Below are positions 55,243-64,000 of a stretch of DNA of 64,000 nucleotides, piece after piece. The DNA is taken from assembly GCA_014529385.2 (NCBI GenBank), contig CM043949.1:146797850-146861849 (forward strand), read 5' to 3'. The position numbers and the translations under genes are program-made. Source of the DNA: Adiantum capillus-veneris. Lineage: Eukaryota; Streptophyta; Polypodiopsida; Polypodiales; Pteridaceae. Position 1 is the stretch's first letter, and each line of letters starts with the position of its first letter. The notes below the pieces were generated by a model. It had not been told where the DNA came from, made no database searches, and saw only the letters and a program-made list of their open reading frames with translations.

Positions 55243-56183
55243 ATGGCAGCCACAAAGTCACCGGCAAAGAAGAAAAGAATGGCCATAAAAGATACCTAGA
55301 AGAGGTAGAGCCCTTCGTCATACCAGAAGGAACTCTGAAGCCAACAACCACATGGATCCAAGAAGATCTTCTGGGGTCCAATGATCTAAAGATTTACCAA
55401 GGCGTGTTTAAAGACACCGACGGAAACGTGATAGAGCTACCAATGTTACTGCGAGAACTCAATGAGTTCGTCAGAAGCAAGATGGCAGAGTATCTGGAGA
55501 AGTTTGATCTCCACAATTACTTTGAAGCGGTGCCGACAGGTATTGAAATAAAAAGAGTCTGGGAATTTGTGACAACAATAAAAGAAGATGGAGTGGCCAG
55601 AGTAACAGATCTGCAGGGCAAGCCAGGCACCGAGATTCTAATCACAGAAAGAGTGGTGGCAGCTGCACTAGACCTCTCCAACAAGTGGGATAGTGTAACC
55701 AAAAGAAGAGACGAAGTAAAGGTGTACACTGAAAAGAAAGCCAACTATACCTTTGAAGATATTGCCAACCCCAAAGTGGCAATCATGAGCCAACTATATA
55801 ATCAATATTTCCATATGTGTACAAAGCGGCCATAAAAGTACAGGATGCCGCCTGCAGCAATAGCCACAACATTCACCTGGGCAATGCAGAAAAGCAAGCC
55901 GAAGATCATCAATTATGCAGCTTATGTACATGATAATTTGGTGAAGATGGGCAACAAGAACCCCACATACATTGTGCCGGGTGAGCTAATCACGAAGGTG
56001 ATTTATGGGGCATTGCACGCCAAGGGAAGATGGCCCGACCCTCCATCACAAAACGACTGGCTGAGGCTCAAAGAAGATAAAGAAGACGAGCAACCAAAAG
56101 CACCAAGGGTGGCAACCCATTTGAAACTCTGGTTAGAAACCGTGCAAGAAGAGCAGTCAGAGCAGAAGAAAGGAAAGAAATAA
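55243..56183 (+). pseudogene. 3' accessory reading frame of gypsy D, function unknown
   Basis: ATG at 55243 opens MAATKSPAKKKRMAIKDT. After a frameshift near 55295 one frame continues through LEEVEPFVIPEGTLKPTTTW and IYQGVFKDTDGNVIELPMLL to 55835 (TAA at 55833-55835). It then resumes in phase with KYRMPPAAIATTFTWAMQKS and YIVPGELITKVIYGALHAKG to 56183, with an acidic/basic tail (EEQSEQKKGKK). About 310 residues in total, with one frameshift and one stop. The internal pattern IKEDGVARVTDLQGKPGTEI, LITERVVAAALDLSN resembles the plant-transposon domain found in extra frames of some plant gypsy elements, but I am unsure. No signal peptide or membrane segment is visible. Confidence 0.6.
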
Positions 56184-57398
56184 TCTGCCCAAGTGCTAGC
56201 AAAAGACGACAAAATCATAGAAAGCGGCACGTCTAGACGTCATCACAACGAGAACTCACCTAAGAAGATTTGTCAGCTAAGGACGAAGCTCGACCCGCAG
56301 GCGCGTGGAAGCAAGCATAAGGTTTCAACCTACACTCGACCGACTCCTAAATAATTCCTATAGAGGTCTCTACCCAATGTCTAAGTCACAACCTTCAAGA
56401 GTGCATAAGAGGAAACTTCCTACAACGCTTTCTAGAGCCGAACACCCATCAAAACAATCTCGAAACACCACAGAACTTGAAGGAGACCCTACTAACATCA
56501 ATAGGTCGCTCTCCCTAAGGTCTATGAACCAAAACCTCAACCCAAAACACCCGGTGCAAAATCACGTAGGATGTCTGGCCAAAATTTACAGGTCTTCATT
56601 TCCGAAATCTAAAGTGCATAATGTGTATCTCTACTCAATGTGAACGCGTGGATATACTGCAATGCAAAATCGGACAACATATGCTCACCGAATCACCAGA
56701 TGAAGCTCGTAGATGGAGCTCGCAAAACCAGACCGTACGCACGCAATGTAGGTATCGGCGCGTAGCTCTCGTCGGGGGCAACACGTTGCACTTCTCCGCA
56801 CTCGATTCTGACCATCGGTACACACGTAGCGTCAAGATGAAGCTCACTCTCTCTCTCTCGTACACAGTACGCTCACTCACAGACTTCAAAACTTTTTTTA
56901 AAAATGACAAAAGGTCCTTTCGTTAAGGTCAAAAAGTGGTATAAATACCTTACAATTCTCAAACCCTAAAGTTCCAAATCAACCATCTACTCAATCTAAC
57001 TATCAAAACTCGGATACAATCTGGAAACTTCTGTAAGCCCCAATATTTACAAGGTGAAATGTCGAGTTTTCTCAATAAATGAATAATTACAAAAAATGAT
57101 AATATGCCGAGTAGTCAATTTTTGTAGGGTGTGTCCAGCTTCTAACACTTACCTTTCCAATGAAGATCGATTGAAGGTTCGTAGGAAATTAGTAAGTTAG
57201 CAAAATTAGTCAAATTAGCAAGGGGTTAGTGTGAAATTAGAATGTGTATACACACAATTGGCAAAATACAGTGACAAATTAGGGAATTATGAACACATTG
57301 CTTCATTCACACACATCCAAAATCCACAAAAACATAAACACACATGTGAAATTAGTGAGGAAACACATCCGATTATGCCACAATTACACTAGCGTAGG
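56184..57398. other. Non-coding interval with one palindrome half-site
   Basis: CGTAGGATGTCT, the right half of the gypsy D palindrome, stands at 56565-56576. A TATA-like GGTATAAATACC lies at about 56937. No protein domain seen; open frames at 56305-56926 have no recognised content. Confidence 0.45.
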
Positions 57399-57424
57399 CC
57401 ATCGTCCCCGACAATGACGCCAAA
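57399..57424 (-). promoter_or_regulatory. Primer-binding site (minus), TGGCG type
   Basis: Read on the minus strand from 57424, TTTGGCGTCATTGTCGGGG closely resembles the TGGCGCCGTTGCCGGGG sequence that follows the 5' LTR in many plant gypsy elements. It lies directly after the LTR end CCCAACA at 57425. Confidence 0.75.
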
Positions 57425-59269
57425 TGTTGGGGGTCCCATCGTTGCATAGCTCCAATGATCAACAAAATTATCAATCTGGAGGGATGAGTTACCCGGCTAG
57501 GGCATGGAAACACTCACACGATTAGAGAGCTAAGCATGGCAACATAAATGGTTAACTCTATGAGGTGAGCTTCTCGGCCTATGGAGGAGCTAAGCCACAA
57601 TAAAGGGCAATCTCCACATCCACTTCCCTTCACCTCTAATCAATCCAATCACACACACACACTAATGATTGCAAGACACACACAACACTAATCCTATCAT
57701 GCCACACACTAATCGCAAGCACACACACATAGATCTATCTAGCACCACACTCCAATCAAACCTACATGCACACACAAGCAAAAGAGGACAATCACACAAC
57801 ATTAGAGAGGGATTATCCATTAATTAGTTAAGATCTAGCTAATCAAAGCATCATAGACAATCATAAGAAGCATGAGAGAGGCATAGTGAAAGAGAATTAA
57901 GCATTGTTTAGTGTTAACCAAGTCACATGAGCAAGGAGAAGCTCAAGGACTCCATAGCCACACACCTCAAGAGCTCTCATCAAAGAGTGCTCTCCACAAA
58001 TGTGCTCGAGAACCCTAATTTATTTTACACACTACCTTACATACCTAGGGTAAAAATATGCAATGTCCGAGCACCCAAGGCCTTTAGGGCTCCACCACTT
58101 ACTGAATCTGCAACCTAGGCACAGTGACAGACCTATTCTTTACAGCTTGGAACTCCCATTGAGCCCGTAACACATTAAAATATTATGATGGCTTGAAATA
58201 AATCAGGAATTTACAATACATGACCATTTTGAGAAAATGTGAAAAATGTGTAACTCCAATCTTCACTACTTCTTTGTATTCATCCTCGATGTGCATCCGT
58301 ACGTCTTCGGTCTTTAGTAGCTCCTGTTAACTGACGTTGAATCAGTTAACAATGTGGCTATACCAAATAGCATGTTACTATAAAGAAGCATGTGTTAGGG
58401 AAATCTGTATAGAGGGATGCATGCATACACGTAAGGGTCCATGATTAGTATGCTTGGCTTTAGAAGTTGGTCACGTATTGAGAGTAAGCTAAAGGCTTAC
58501 CGCAAGATGCTCTCAACATCATTTAGCTCTCTTGTGGTTGTATCTGATGAAAGAAATGCGGAATACAATACGGATCTAGTAGTAAGGAGAGTAGAGAGAG
58601 ATATGATGCAAACTAGATAAGTGGCAAATCAAAAACTTTAGATTAGCACACAATTACAAAGTGATGGCGTCATCCACCCATGCGCTCTCAAGGTAGAGCT
58701 TAGATGGCGATTTAGACAACTAGAGCAAGTAGGAATACAAGGGACTAACAATCCTTACACAAGGATGTGTTGTGTGCGTCAAGTGTGCACACCATTCTAC
58801 CGAATTACTCATAATAAGGTCTCCTTATATAGATGTAAGGGAGCCTCTAAACGCCCATGTGCAACTACCCTTAGATAGCCAAGTCCAAGTAGGACTCTCC
58901 CATGCGCCCATGTGTAGCCAATTTTGGGTAGACAAGTCCTCCTAGAAATCGGCCACGGGCGAAGGAAATCCAACCACCGGCCAAAGACCATGGACCACTG
59001 GCCACCGGCCACCGGACGGCCATTTTCCAATTGTCTTCCGATCGTCATCCGACCAAGATATCTTGACGAAAAGGAATACTCCAGCGTTGCCCCTGAATTT
59101 TCTCCGTACCATCCACGATCACAAATAGAGATCTAATCAGCGTGCAAAGCTGGAATCCACCAAATGTATGTGCACCATTGGCTTCTCCTCATATGGGGGC
59201 CTTACAAACTGTGTAGCATATATTGTGGTGGAAAAATCGAGAGAGATGGGCATTGCAAGTATACCAACA
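57425..59269 (-). repeat. 5' LTR of another element (minus), about 1.85 kb
   Basis: Plus-strand boundaries are TGTTGGGGGTCCC at 57425 and TATACCAACA at 59269. In the minus orientation it therefore begins TGTTGG and ends CCAACA, perfect 6-bp inverted ends. A TATA-like CTATATAAGGAG is on the minus strand near 58835-58824. Short CA-rich runs occur at 57650-57780. The primer-binding site follows at 57424. No gag or pol of this element is seen further left, so it is truncated or its body is deleted. Confidence 0.78.
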
Positions 59270-60132
59270 TTTGATACCAATTGTACATTTTTTAGTATTT
59301 GAATACATATCAGTTCCAGTCTCTTGTCTTCGATTTTAAATTTAGTCTTTGTCTAGTTTGTCTAATATTTGAAGTGTGTACATTTGACTAACTCTAAGTC
59401 TTCAACCTATAATAGCTGTTAGAATTGACAACCTCATTCCATTTTGGCGATCACAATGGTGAGGTAAAGCTCTTGACAGAGAATATATCTCCCAATTGGA
59501 GTCTGGGGTTAGCTGCCGTTTAACAATGCCTCTCAGAAGAGTGGTGTTGGTTAAAGGCGATGTGCCTTTGATCGAGGTCGGACGTTCGCTGTCTGGCTGG
59601 CCATTGTGCACACATTTTACTTATCTTTGTACATATACACAACCTCAGGAGCTCCCCACTACTTTCAGGTTTTCTCCACCCATATGCGATGCATTTCGCT
59701 CTCCTCTCCCCTTCCCTACACTGCACCGCGCACACATGCATTCCATGCACCATGCACTCTTTCAAATGGTATTAGATTTGTAGTCTTTTGTCCCACTTCT
59801 CGGTGCACGTGCAAAGGCTTCCCAACAAGCCCGTTGGCTATGGAAGCTTGAAAAAGCTAGAGCTTCAAGTGTATTTTGGATCAAAGCATGCCGATGTGTG
59901 CAACCCACTTGAGATTCAATGGAATCTTGAGTTTTTTTTGGCTATCTCTGTGTAGGAGGAAATTTCTTCATAGAGAAGGTCAAGGGCAATTCAAGGGAGA
60001 TGTGAGCAAAAGGTAGTAAAAAGCTTAGGAGATGAGAAGGCTTGAGAAATGCTAATCAAGGGCAAATTGGAAGCAATTGAGAGCATCAAATTGCTACAGA
60101 TCTGGTAGATTGGGAGTGTGTGGTTGTGTGTG

Positions 60133-60134
<2 letters not shown>
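59270..60134. other. Unassigned; possible second LTR edge
   Basis: The minus strand just outside the LTR reads ATTGGTATCAAA, primer-binding-site-like, and ATGGTATTAGAT occurs on plus at about 59765. Both could be edges of further LTRs. No coding block recognised. Confidence 0.3.

Positions 60135-60214
<80 letters not shown>
60135..60214 (+). repeat. (CA)40 microsatellite
   Basis: 80 bp of pure CA, preceded by GGTTGTGTGTGAG. Confidence 0.98.
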
Positions 60215-60218
<4 letters not shown>

Positions 60219-61920
60219 TTGCACAAGCCAGGGAGCTCACGGACAGCTTAGGAAAATTGAATCCTTTTGAGGGTGAGCCAACTCAGGCAGCATCGATCAA
60301 AAATTGAGCATCTAGAAGTGCAAGGAAAATGGGACATGTGAAGTGAGCAATGAATTGAGTGCAGCCTTAGTAAAGTGGGGGAGCTTGAAAGTAGGTCGAA
60401 AGCTCATAATTGAGGACAAGCATGCAGAGTTGTGTCAAATTGCACAAAATTGGCATCAAGAGAAAGCAAGGAAAACCAAGGGCATTAAGTTGAGAGCACA
60501 AGCAATAAATTTTGTTGTGTGTGTGTGTGCCCATTAGAGAGCAGATCTGTGAGCCAAAGGGATTTTGCATCCAACAACACTGTGAATTGAGCCAGAGGAA
60601 ATTGTTGAGCTGTAGAGTGTAGCTTGCAAAGAGCATGGGTAAAACGAGCAATAACGCTCATGTGCATTAAGCCATGCCAAATCAAGCTCACAAGTCTTGA
60701 AGCAAGCAACAATTAAAAGTCTACAAAGCAAGCTAGGAAAAGTCAGTGCTAAATCAAGTAGATTCAAAGCAAGGTATCCTGGAATACAGCAGAGAATCGA
60801 AAAAGAAGTGCATGTGTAAGGGTGTGTTCCCACACACACATACACAATTCTTGCTACACATAGGGAGAGCAGAGAGATAGAGAGAAATATTTCAAGTTCT
60901 CTTGGTTGTGGAGAAAAGAGAGAGAGAGAGTGCTCAATGTGCACATACACACACATAGGTGATGTGTGTGATCACCAGGGAGTAAGCTCAGGCATCCCCT
61001 GACATCGACCTGACACCCTTTGATGGCTTCGACATAGAGAGAGGGAGGAAGAGAGCGCGCATTGGCCCTCCTTTGGTGTGCATACAGCTCTCTTCTCGCG
61101 TTCATATGGCTTTCAACACTCTTCTTTGCATCATTTCGTCTCAACATCGGTTTTGACACTCATTTGGCAATTTGGCTAGCGACTTTTGTCTGACGGTGGA
61201 AGGCGGCATCATCATGTACTTCTTGGCCTCGAGAGAGAGTGGCTTATCTCTCCTCAACGTAGCCTCGATATAGGCTACCCTCCTCCGACGCTTTCCCCCC
61301 CCTCTTGAATTTGATTTTGCAGGAGATAGATATGAAAGAGCGGCATTGGCTCTCCTCTAGCCCACATTCAAGGTGGCTCAACTTTGTAGCATCTCCTCGG
61401 CGTTTCGACTTTGATGATTCTCCTTTTCTTGGCTTCAACAACACACTTTAGACACATAAAACACTGTCGAACCATTCCAGAGCGGATTTCCCACAAGTGA
61501 TCATGGCTTTTGAACTATATTTGTGTGTGATTTCCAATTGACGAGTTTTCCAAGTGACAAAAAAGTGTGTGCCAGATCTAAGCGTTTTGCTCATAGGTTG
61601 CACATTCTTTCCAATGGACACTATGCGGCACAAGTTGTGCTCATGTATGATTGTGTGGGTCACTTTAGAGAGTTTTCCAGCATAGTTTAGTGTGGTTTAT
61701 GCTATGTATGCATATGCGGATACATTGTGAGCTAGGTATAGCTTGCAAGTTGGCAGATTCACAGGTTTATAGGGTTTTTGGATAGGTACACTCATCCATA
61801 GAGCCACTCGTTCAAGAGTGAGCTAGTTTCCCAGGGTTTTGGTAGTTTATGTATGCTCTCAGTGTGCAATAGAAGAAGTGCTCTTGCCCTATCTCCATCC
61901 CCATCTCCATTGTGTGATCA
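60215..61920. other. Non-coding, nothing recognised
   Basis: Contains short (GT)n at 60514-60530 and GA-rich runs at 60870 and 60917. No domain, LTR border or RNA gene was recognised in either strand. Confidence 0.4.
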
Positions 61921-62002
61921 CATGTGTGTGTGTGTGTGTGTGCGCGCTTGAGGGAGAGAGTGTGTGTGTGCTCACATGTGTGTGTGTGTGTGCGCTTGAG
62001 GG

Positions 62003-62048
<46 letters not shown>

Positions 62049-62070
62049 TGAGGGAGAGAGTGTGTGTGAT
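61921..62070 (+). repeat. (TG)n array with a repeated GCTTGAGGGAGAG module
   Basis: TG tracts alternate three times with GCTTGAGGGAGAG (about 61946, 61994 and 62046), each followed by more TG. The third TG tract is longest (about 62007-62045). This is a higher-order repeat built on the microsatellite. Confidence 0.92.
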
Positions 62071-62401
62071 CGAGCATTGCGACGGCACCTGCGACGGCGA
62101 GGCGATTGAGCGCAGTACGGTGGTGGCTCCCTCTTCTTCGCGGCGAGGAATCCTTCACGGAGACAAGCGCAGGGAGGTGAGTGACACACCCCTGCTCTCT
62201 GTGAGCTTGCTAGTTGTGTACTTGCAGCCTTCGTGGGTCGCACACGGTGCTCGACAAGTCCCTAGCTCCGACACGTTGGGCAGACGTGCATGTTTTTGGC
62301 GTCGTTGCCCGAGAGTTTCCCTGCACCAAGCTCCGGGAAGCACTCTGTGTTGCCCTGTGGAGACACCAAGCTTAAGTAGGAAGGTTGTGCTGTGTCGTGG
62401 G
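62071..62401. other. Non-coding, nothing recognised
   Basis: GC-richer than the surroundings. A 186-codon open frame passes through on plus but begins inside the TG repeat and shows no domain; considered chance. Confidence 0.35.
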
Positions 62402-62566
62402 TTAGCTCATTTCGTTTTCTGCACAGTTAGCTCATTTCGGTTTCTGCACAAAAACAAAGAATATTTGTTCATTTCGTTTTCTGCACAGCTAGTTCATTTC
62501 GATTTCTGCACAGCTAGACCATTTCTATTTCTGCAAAAAACAGAGAATATTTCATTTTCTGCATAG
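62402..62566 (+). repeat. 25-bp tandem repeat, six imperfect copies
   Basis: The unit is TTAGCTCATTTCGTTTTCTG plus CACAG, at 62402, 62427, about 62465, 62489, 62514 and a short last copy near 62548. Two AAAACARAGAATAT spacers interrupt it. Confidence 0.92.
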
Positions 62567-63240
62567 AAAAATAGAAAATAAAAAACAAAAATGATAGAAA
62601 ACGTAAAAAATGCAATGGCTAAAAAATAAATTTGATTTATTGGCGGGGAATATTTTAAGTTTGTTTAAAAAGGTAGATCGGGATCATTTGATGAGCTTGA
62701 GCTTGCGCTTGGGCTTGGTCTTGGTCTTATGATGTAAGGTAAATGCTATTCACTATATATAGGCTAGTGCTCAAGTGAAAGGAGAAAGCATGTGGGGCAA
62801 AGCCTTTACCTTTCCCTCCACAAGTCACCCTTCAACTTTCTATTTTAAGCCATGTGCCCAAGTAGAAACTAGGAGAAATTGACTGTTTTAGGGACTTTGG
62901 GAGCTTCCGATAGTCAAACAGTGTTCTGTAAAGTGCGCCTAGATCTCCTAGGCGATACGCTCGTTTCGAGCTATCACACGTCCCAATCCGTTTTGCGAAC
63001 TTAAAAAAACATCAAAAACAAGAAAAAATCAAGTAGAAAATGGGGTGCAAAACACCCACAAAACAAAGCAAGTAACCTTTGAAGGTACTTGCCGACACTT
63101 GTAGGGTGCCCAAAGCACATGTATCTACGCTCTGGTCGTGTGCTAGAGTCCGAACAACTAGCTAGTGCTTCGATTTACGGGGGTACTCACTATCCTTCCA
63201 CGCTAGGGTCTAGGCCCCGGCGGGGACCCAAGGTAGTGCA
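62567..63240. other. Non-coding leader-like DNA
   Basis: Includes a small hairpin CGCCTAG-ATCTC-CTAGGCG at about 62937-62955 and a GAGCTTGCGCTTGGGCTTGG run at about 62700. Its position before a gag-like frame suggests a retroelement leader. Confidence 0.35.
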
Positions 63241-64000
63241 ACCCAAGACCCAATTATAGCGGCTAGCGACTCTTCCTCTGACTACGATATTATGGAAGAG
63301 AATCTTACACAAAGCCTCGGGGGAACAAATGAAACCGTACCTAGCTGGGCCCAACAACCTGGAACTAGTGTTTTTAGCCGTTTGATGGAAACTTTTAGTA
63401 GAGCTACGCACTCTGAACCTTCGGCTAGTGAAGTAAACGAAGGGGGTGGGGAAGTAGAATCACTATTTACATCTCCTGTAGACCCCACACTCCCTCAGAG
63501 TGTCCACGTGGACATTCTACCTACCTCATTTAATGAGGGCCCTACCGAGCTACCACCTTCCAAAGTCGCCTCTAAGGTAGCGGTGACTAAAAGTCAAAAC
63601 ACGGGAAGCAACATTGCATCCACCTCACGGCAAGGGCCTCTAGTACACCAAGTTTGGACGGGGTATTTCTCAATGAAAATTGGGAATATGACCTACACAC
63701 GGAGACTTTGACCGACCTATACATGGGCTACACATACCATGTGGGTTGGTTAGAAGTTGTACAATCCACATCTAGTGCCACTAGTCTAGAGGAACAACAA
63801 CACATGATCTGCAATGTCATCCATAGGATTATCCAGTCCGAGAGGCAAAATTGAGGAATGAACATACCTTCGACGGGTCCTATGCGATTTTTAGACACGG
63901 GCAAAGGGAAACAACCCACTCTATCACAAATGGAGACTCCCCCAGTGAGTCCCATCGATCCCCCATATGTTGTTTCGCCAGGGGTCTCAATGCAATCTGA
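63241..64000 (+). pseudogene. gag-like reading frame, cut by the window end
   Basis: The frame is open from 63214. The first ATG is at 63292 (MEENLTQSLGGTNETVPSW) and the frame runs to 63711, rich in Ser, Thr, Pro and Glu. A frameshift near 63650 moves into a second frame with EYDLHTETLTDLYMGYTYHV and EEQQHMICNVIHRIIQSERQ, ending TGA near 63854 and continuing afterwards as GPMRFLDTGKGKQPTLS. The style fits the N-terminal gag of a gypsy element whose pol lies beyond the window. I do not recognise a domain. Confidence 0.45.

Larger units (their letters stand above)
40787..56183 (+). mobile_element. Large Ty3/gypsy retrotransposon (gypsy D)
   Basis: Layout: primer-binding site, 2.1-kb leader with palindrome array A, gag (42872-46183), protease (46628-47449), RT and RNase H (47992-49635), two zinc-binding-like blocks (49690-50250), integrase (50290-51240), a second retropepsin-like domain (51246-51670), a repeat-containing tail frame (51725-52237), a non-coding interval, palindrome array B and a 3' accessory frame (55243-56183). 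Frames are broken by scattered stops, many explained by single transitions. No 3' LTR was identified, so the right boundary and the membership of the last 4 kb are inferred from the shared palindrome repeats. The size, the extra frames and the long leader recall large Tat/Athila-type plant elements, but I cannot place the lineage. Confidence 0.8.

Noticed and set aside
59496-59783. 95-codon plus frame at 59.5 kb
   Set aside because: A frame of similar length is open on the opposite strand, and neither has recognisable content.
61812-62566. 143-codon minus frame and 186-codon plus frame near 62 kb
   Set aside because: Both run through TG/CA repeats and have no recognisable domain outside them.

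Overview
This window is plant nuclear DNA. Evidence for that: the only ordinary cellular gene is a Ran GTPase split by GT-AG introns, and almost everything else is decayed plant-type transposable elements (Ty1/copia, Ty3/gypsy, LINE, hAT, one MITE) with very long dinucleotide microsatellites. There are no operons, no bacterial-type signals, no CRISPR arrays, and I recognise no tRNA or rRNA gene. The transposon load, the nesting and the unusually long AC and AG tracts suggest a large plant genome, perhaps a fern or gymnosperm, but this placement is weak. No species can be named from the sequence.

Layout. 0-1.1 kb: the last six exons of a Ran gene (+); its first exon lies left of the window. 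1.1-3.5 kb: non-coding flank with two tandem duplications. 3.5-11.1 kb: two copies of one copia family arranged head to head (minus copy 3.5-6.7 kb, plus copy 6.8-11.1 kb). The plus copy is split by a 605-bp MITE with 8-bp target duplications. 11.4-12.6 kb: the RNase H end of another copia (-) and a small gypsy protease fragment (+). 12.6-16.2 kb: non-coding DNA with microsatellites. 16.3-19.0 kb: a heavily decayed gypsy pol (+), called gypsy B. 20.2-21.1 kb: a higher-order minisatellite. 21.1-27.3 kb: gypsy C, with a 5' LTR, primer-binding site, gag, protease, RT, RNase H and integrase, and a missing 3' end. 29.4-31.2 kb: a broken hAT transposase (-). 32.5-34.2 kb: GA arrays and A-rich DNA. 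37.4-39.4 kb: a 5'-truncated LINE followed by a 198-bp pure (TC)18(AC)81 tract. 40.8-56.2 kb: a very large gypsy element, gypsy D. 57.4-59.3 kb: an LTR of yet another element in minus orientation. 60-63 kb: microsatellites and short tandem repeats. 63.2 kb to the end: the start of another gag-like frame (+), cut by the window edge.

The most unusual object is gypsy D. It carries two arrays, about 870 bp each, of a highly conserved 24-bp palindrome (arm AGACATCCTACG, then its reverse complement) embedded in a diverged repeat of about 284 bp. One array lies in the long leader between the primer-binding site and gag. The other lies just upstream of an extra, largely intact 3' reading frame. The element also appears to encode a second retropepsin-like domain after the integrase and two zinc-binding-like segments before the integrase core.

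Most elements here are dead: stops and frameshifts break nearly every reading frame. In the gypsy D reverse transcriptase the four visible stops are each one C-to-T transition from the codon expected by family comparison, as predicted for methylation-driven decay. Only the Ran gene looks under selection for protein function.
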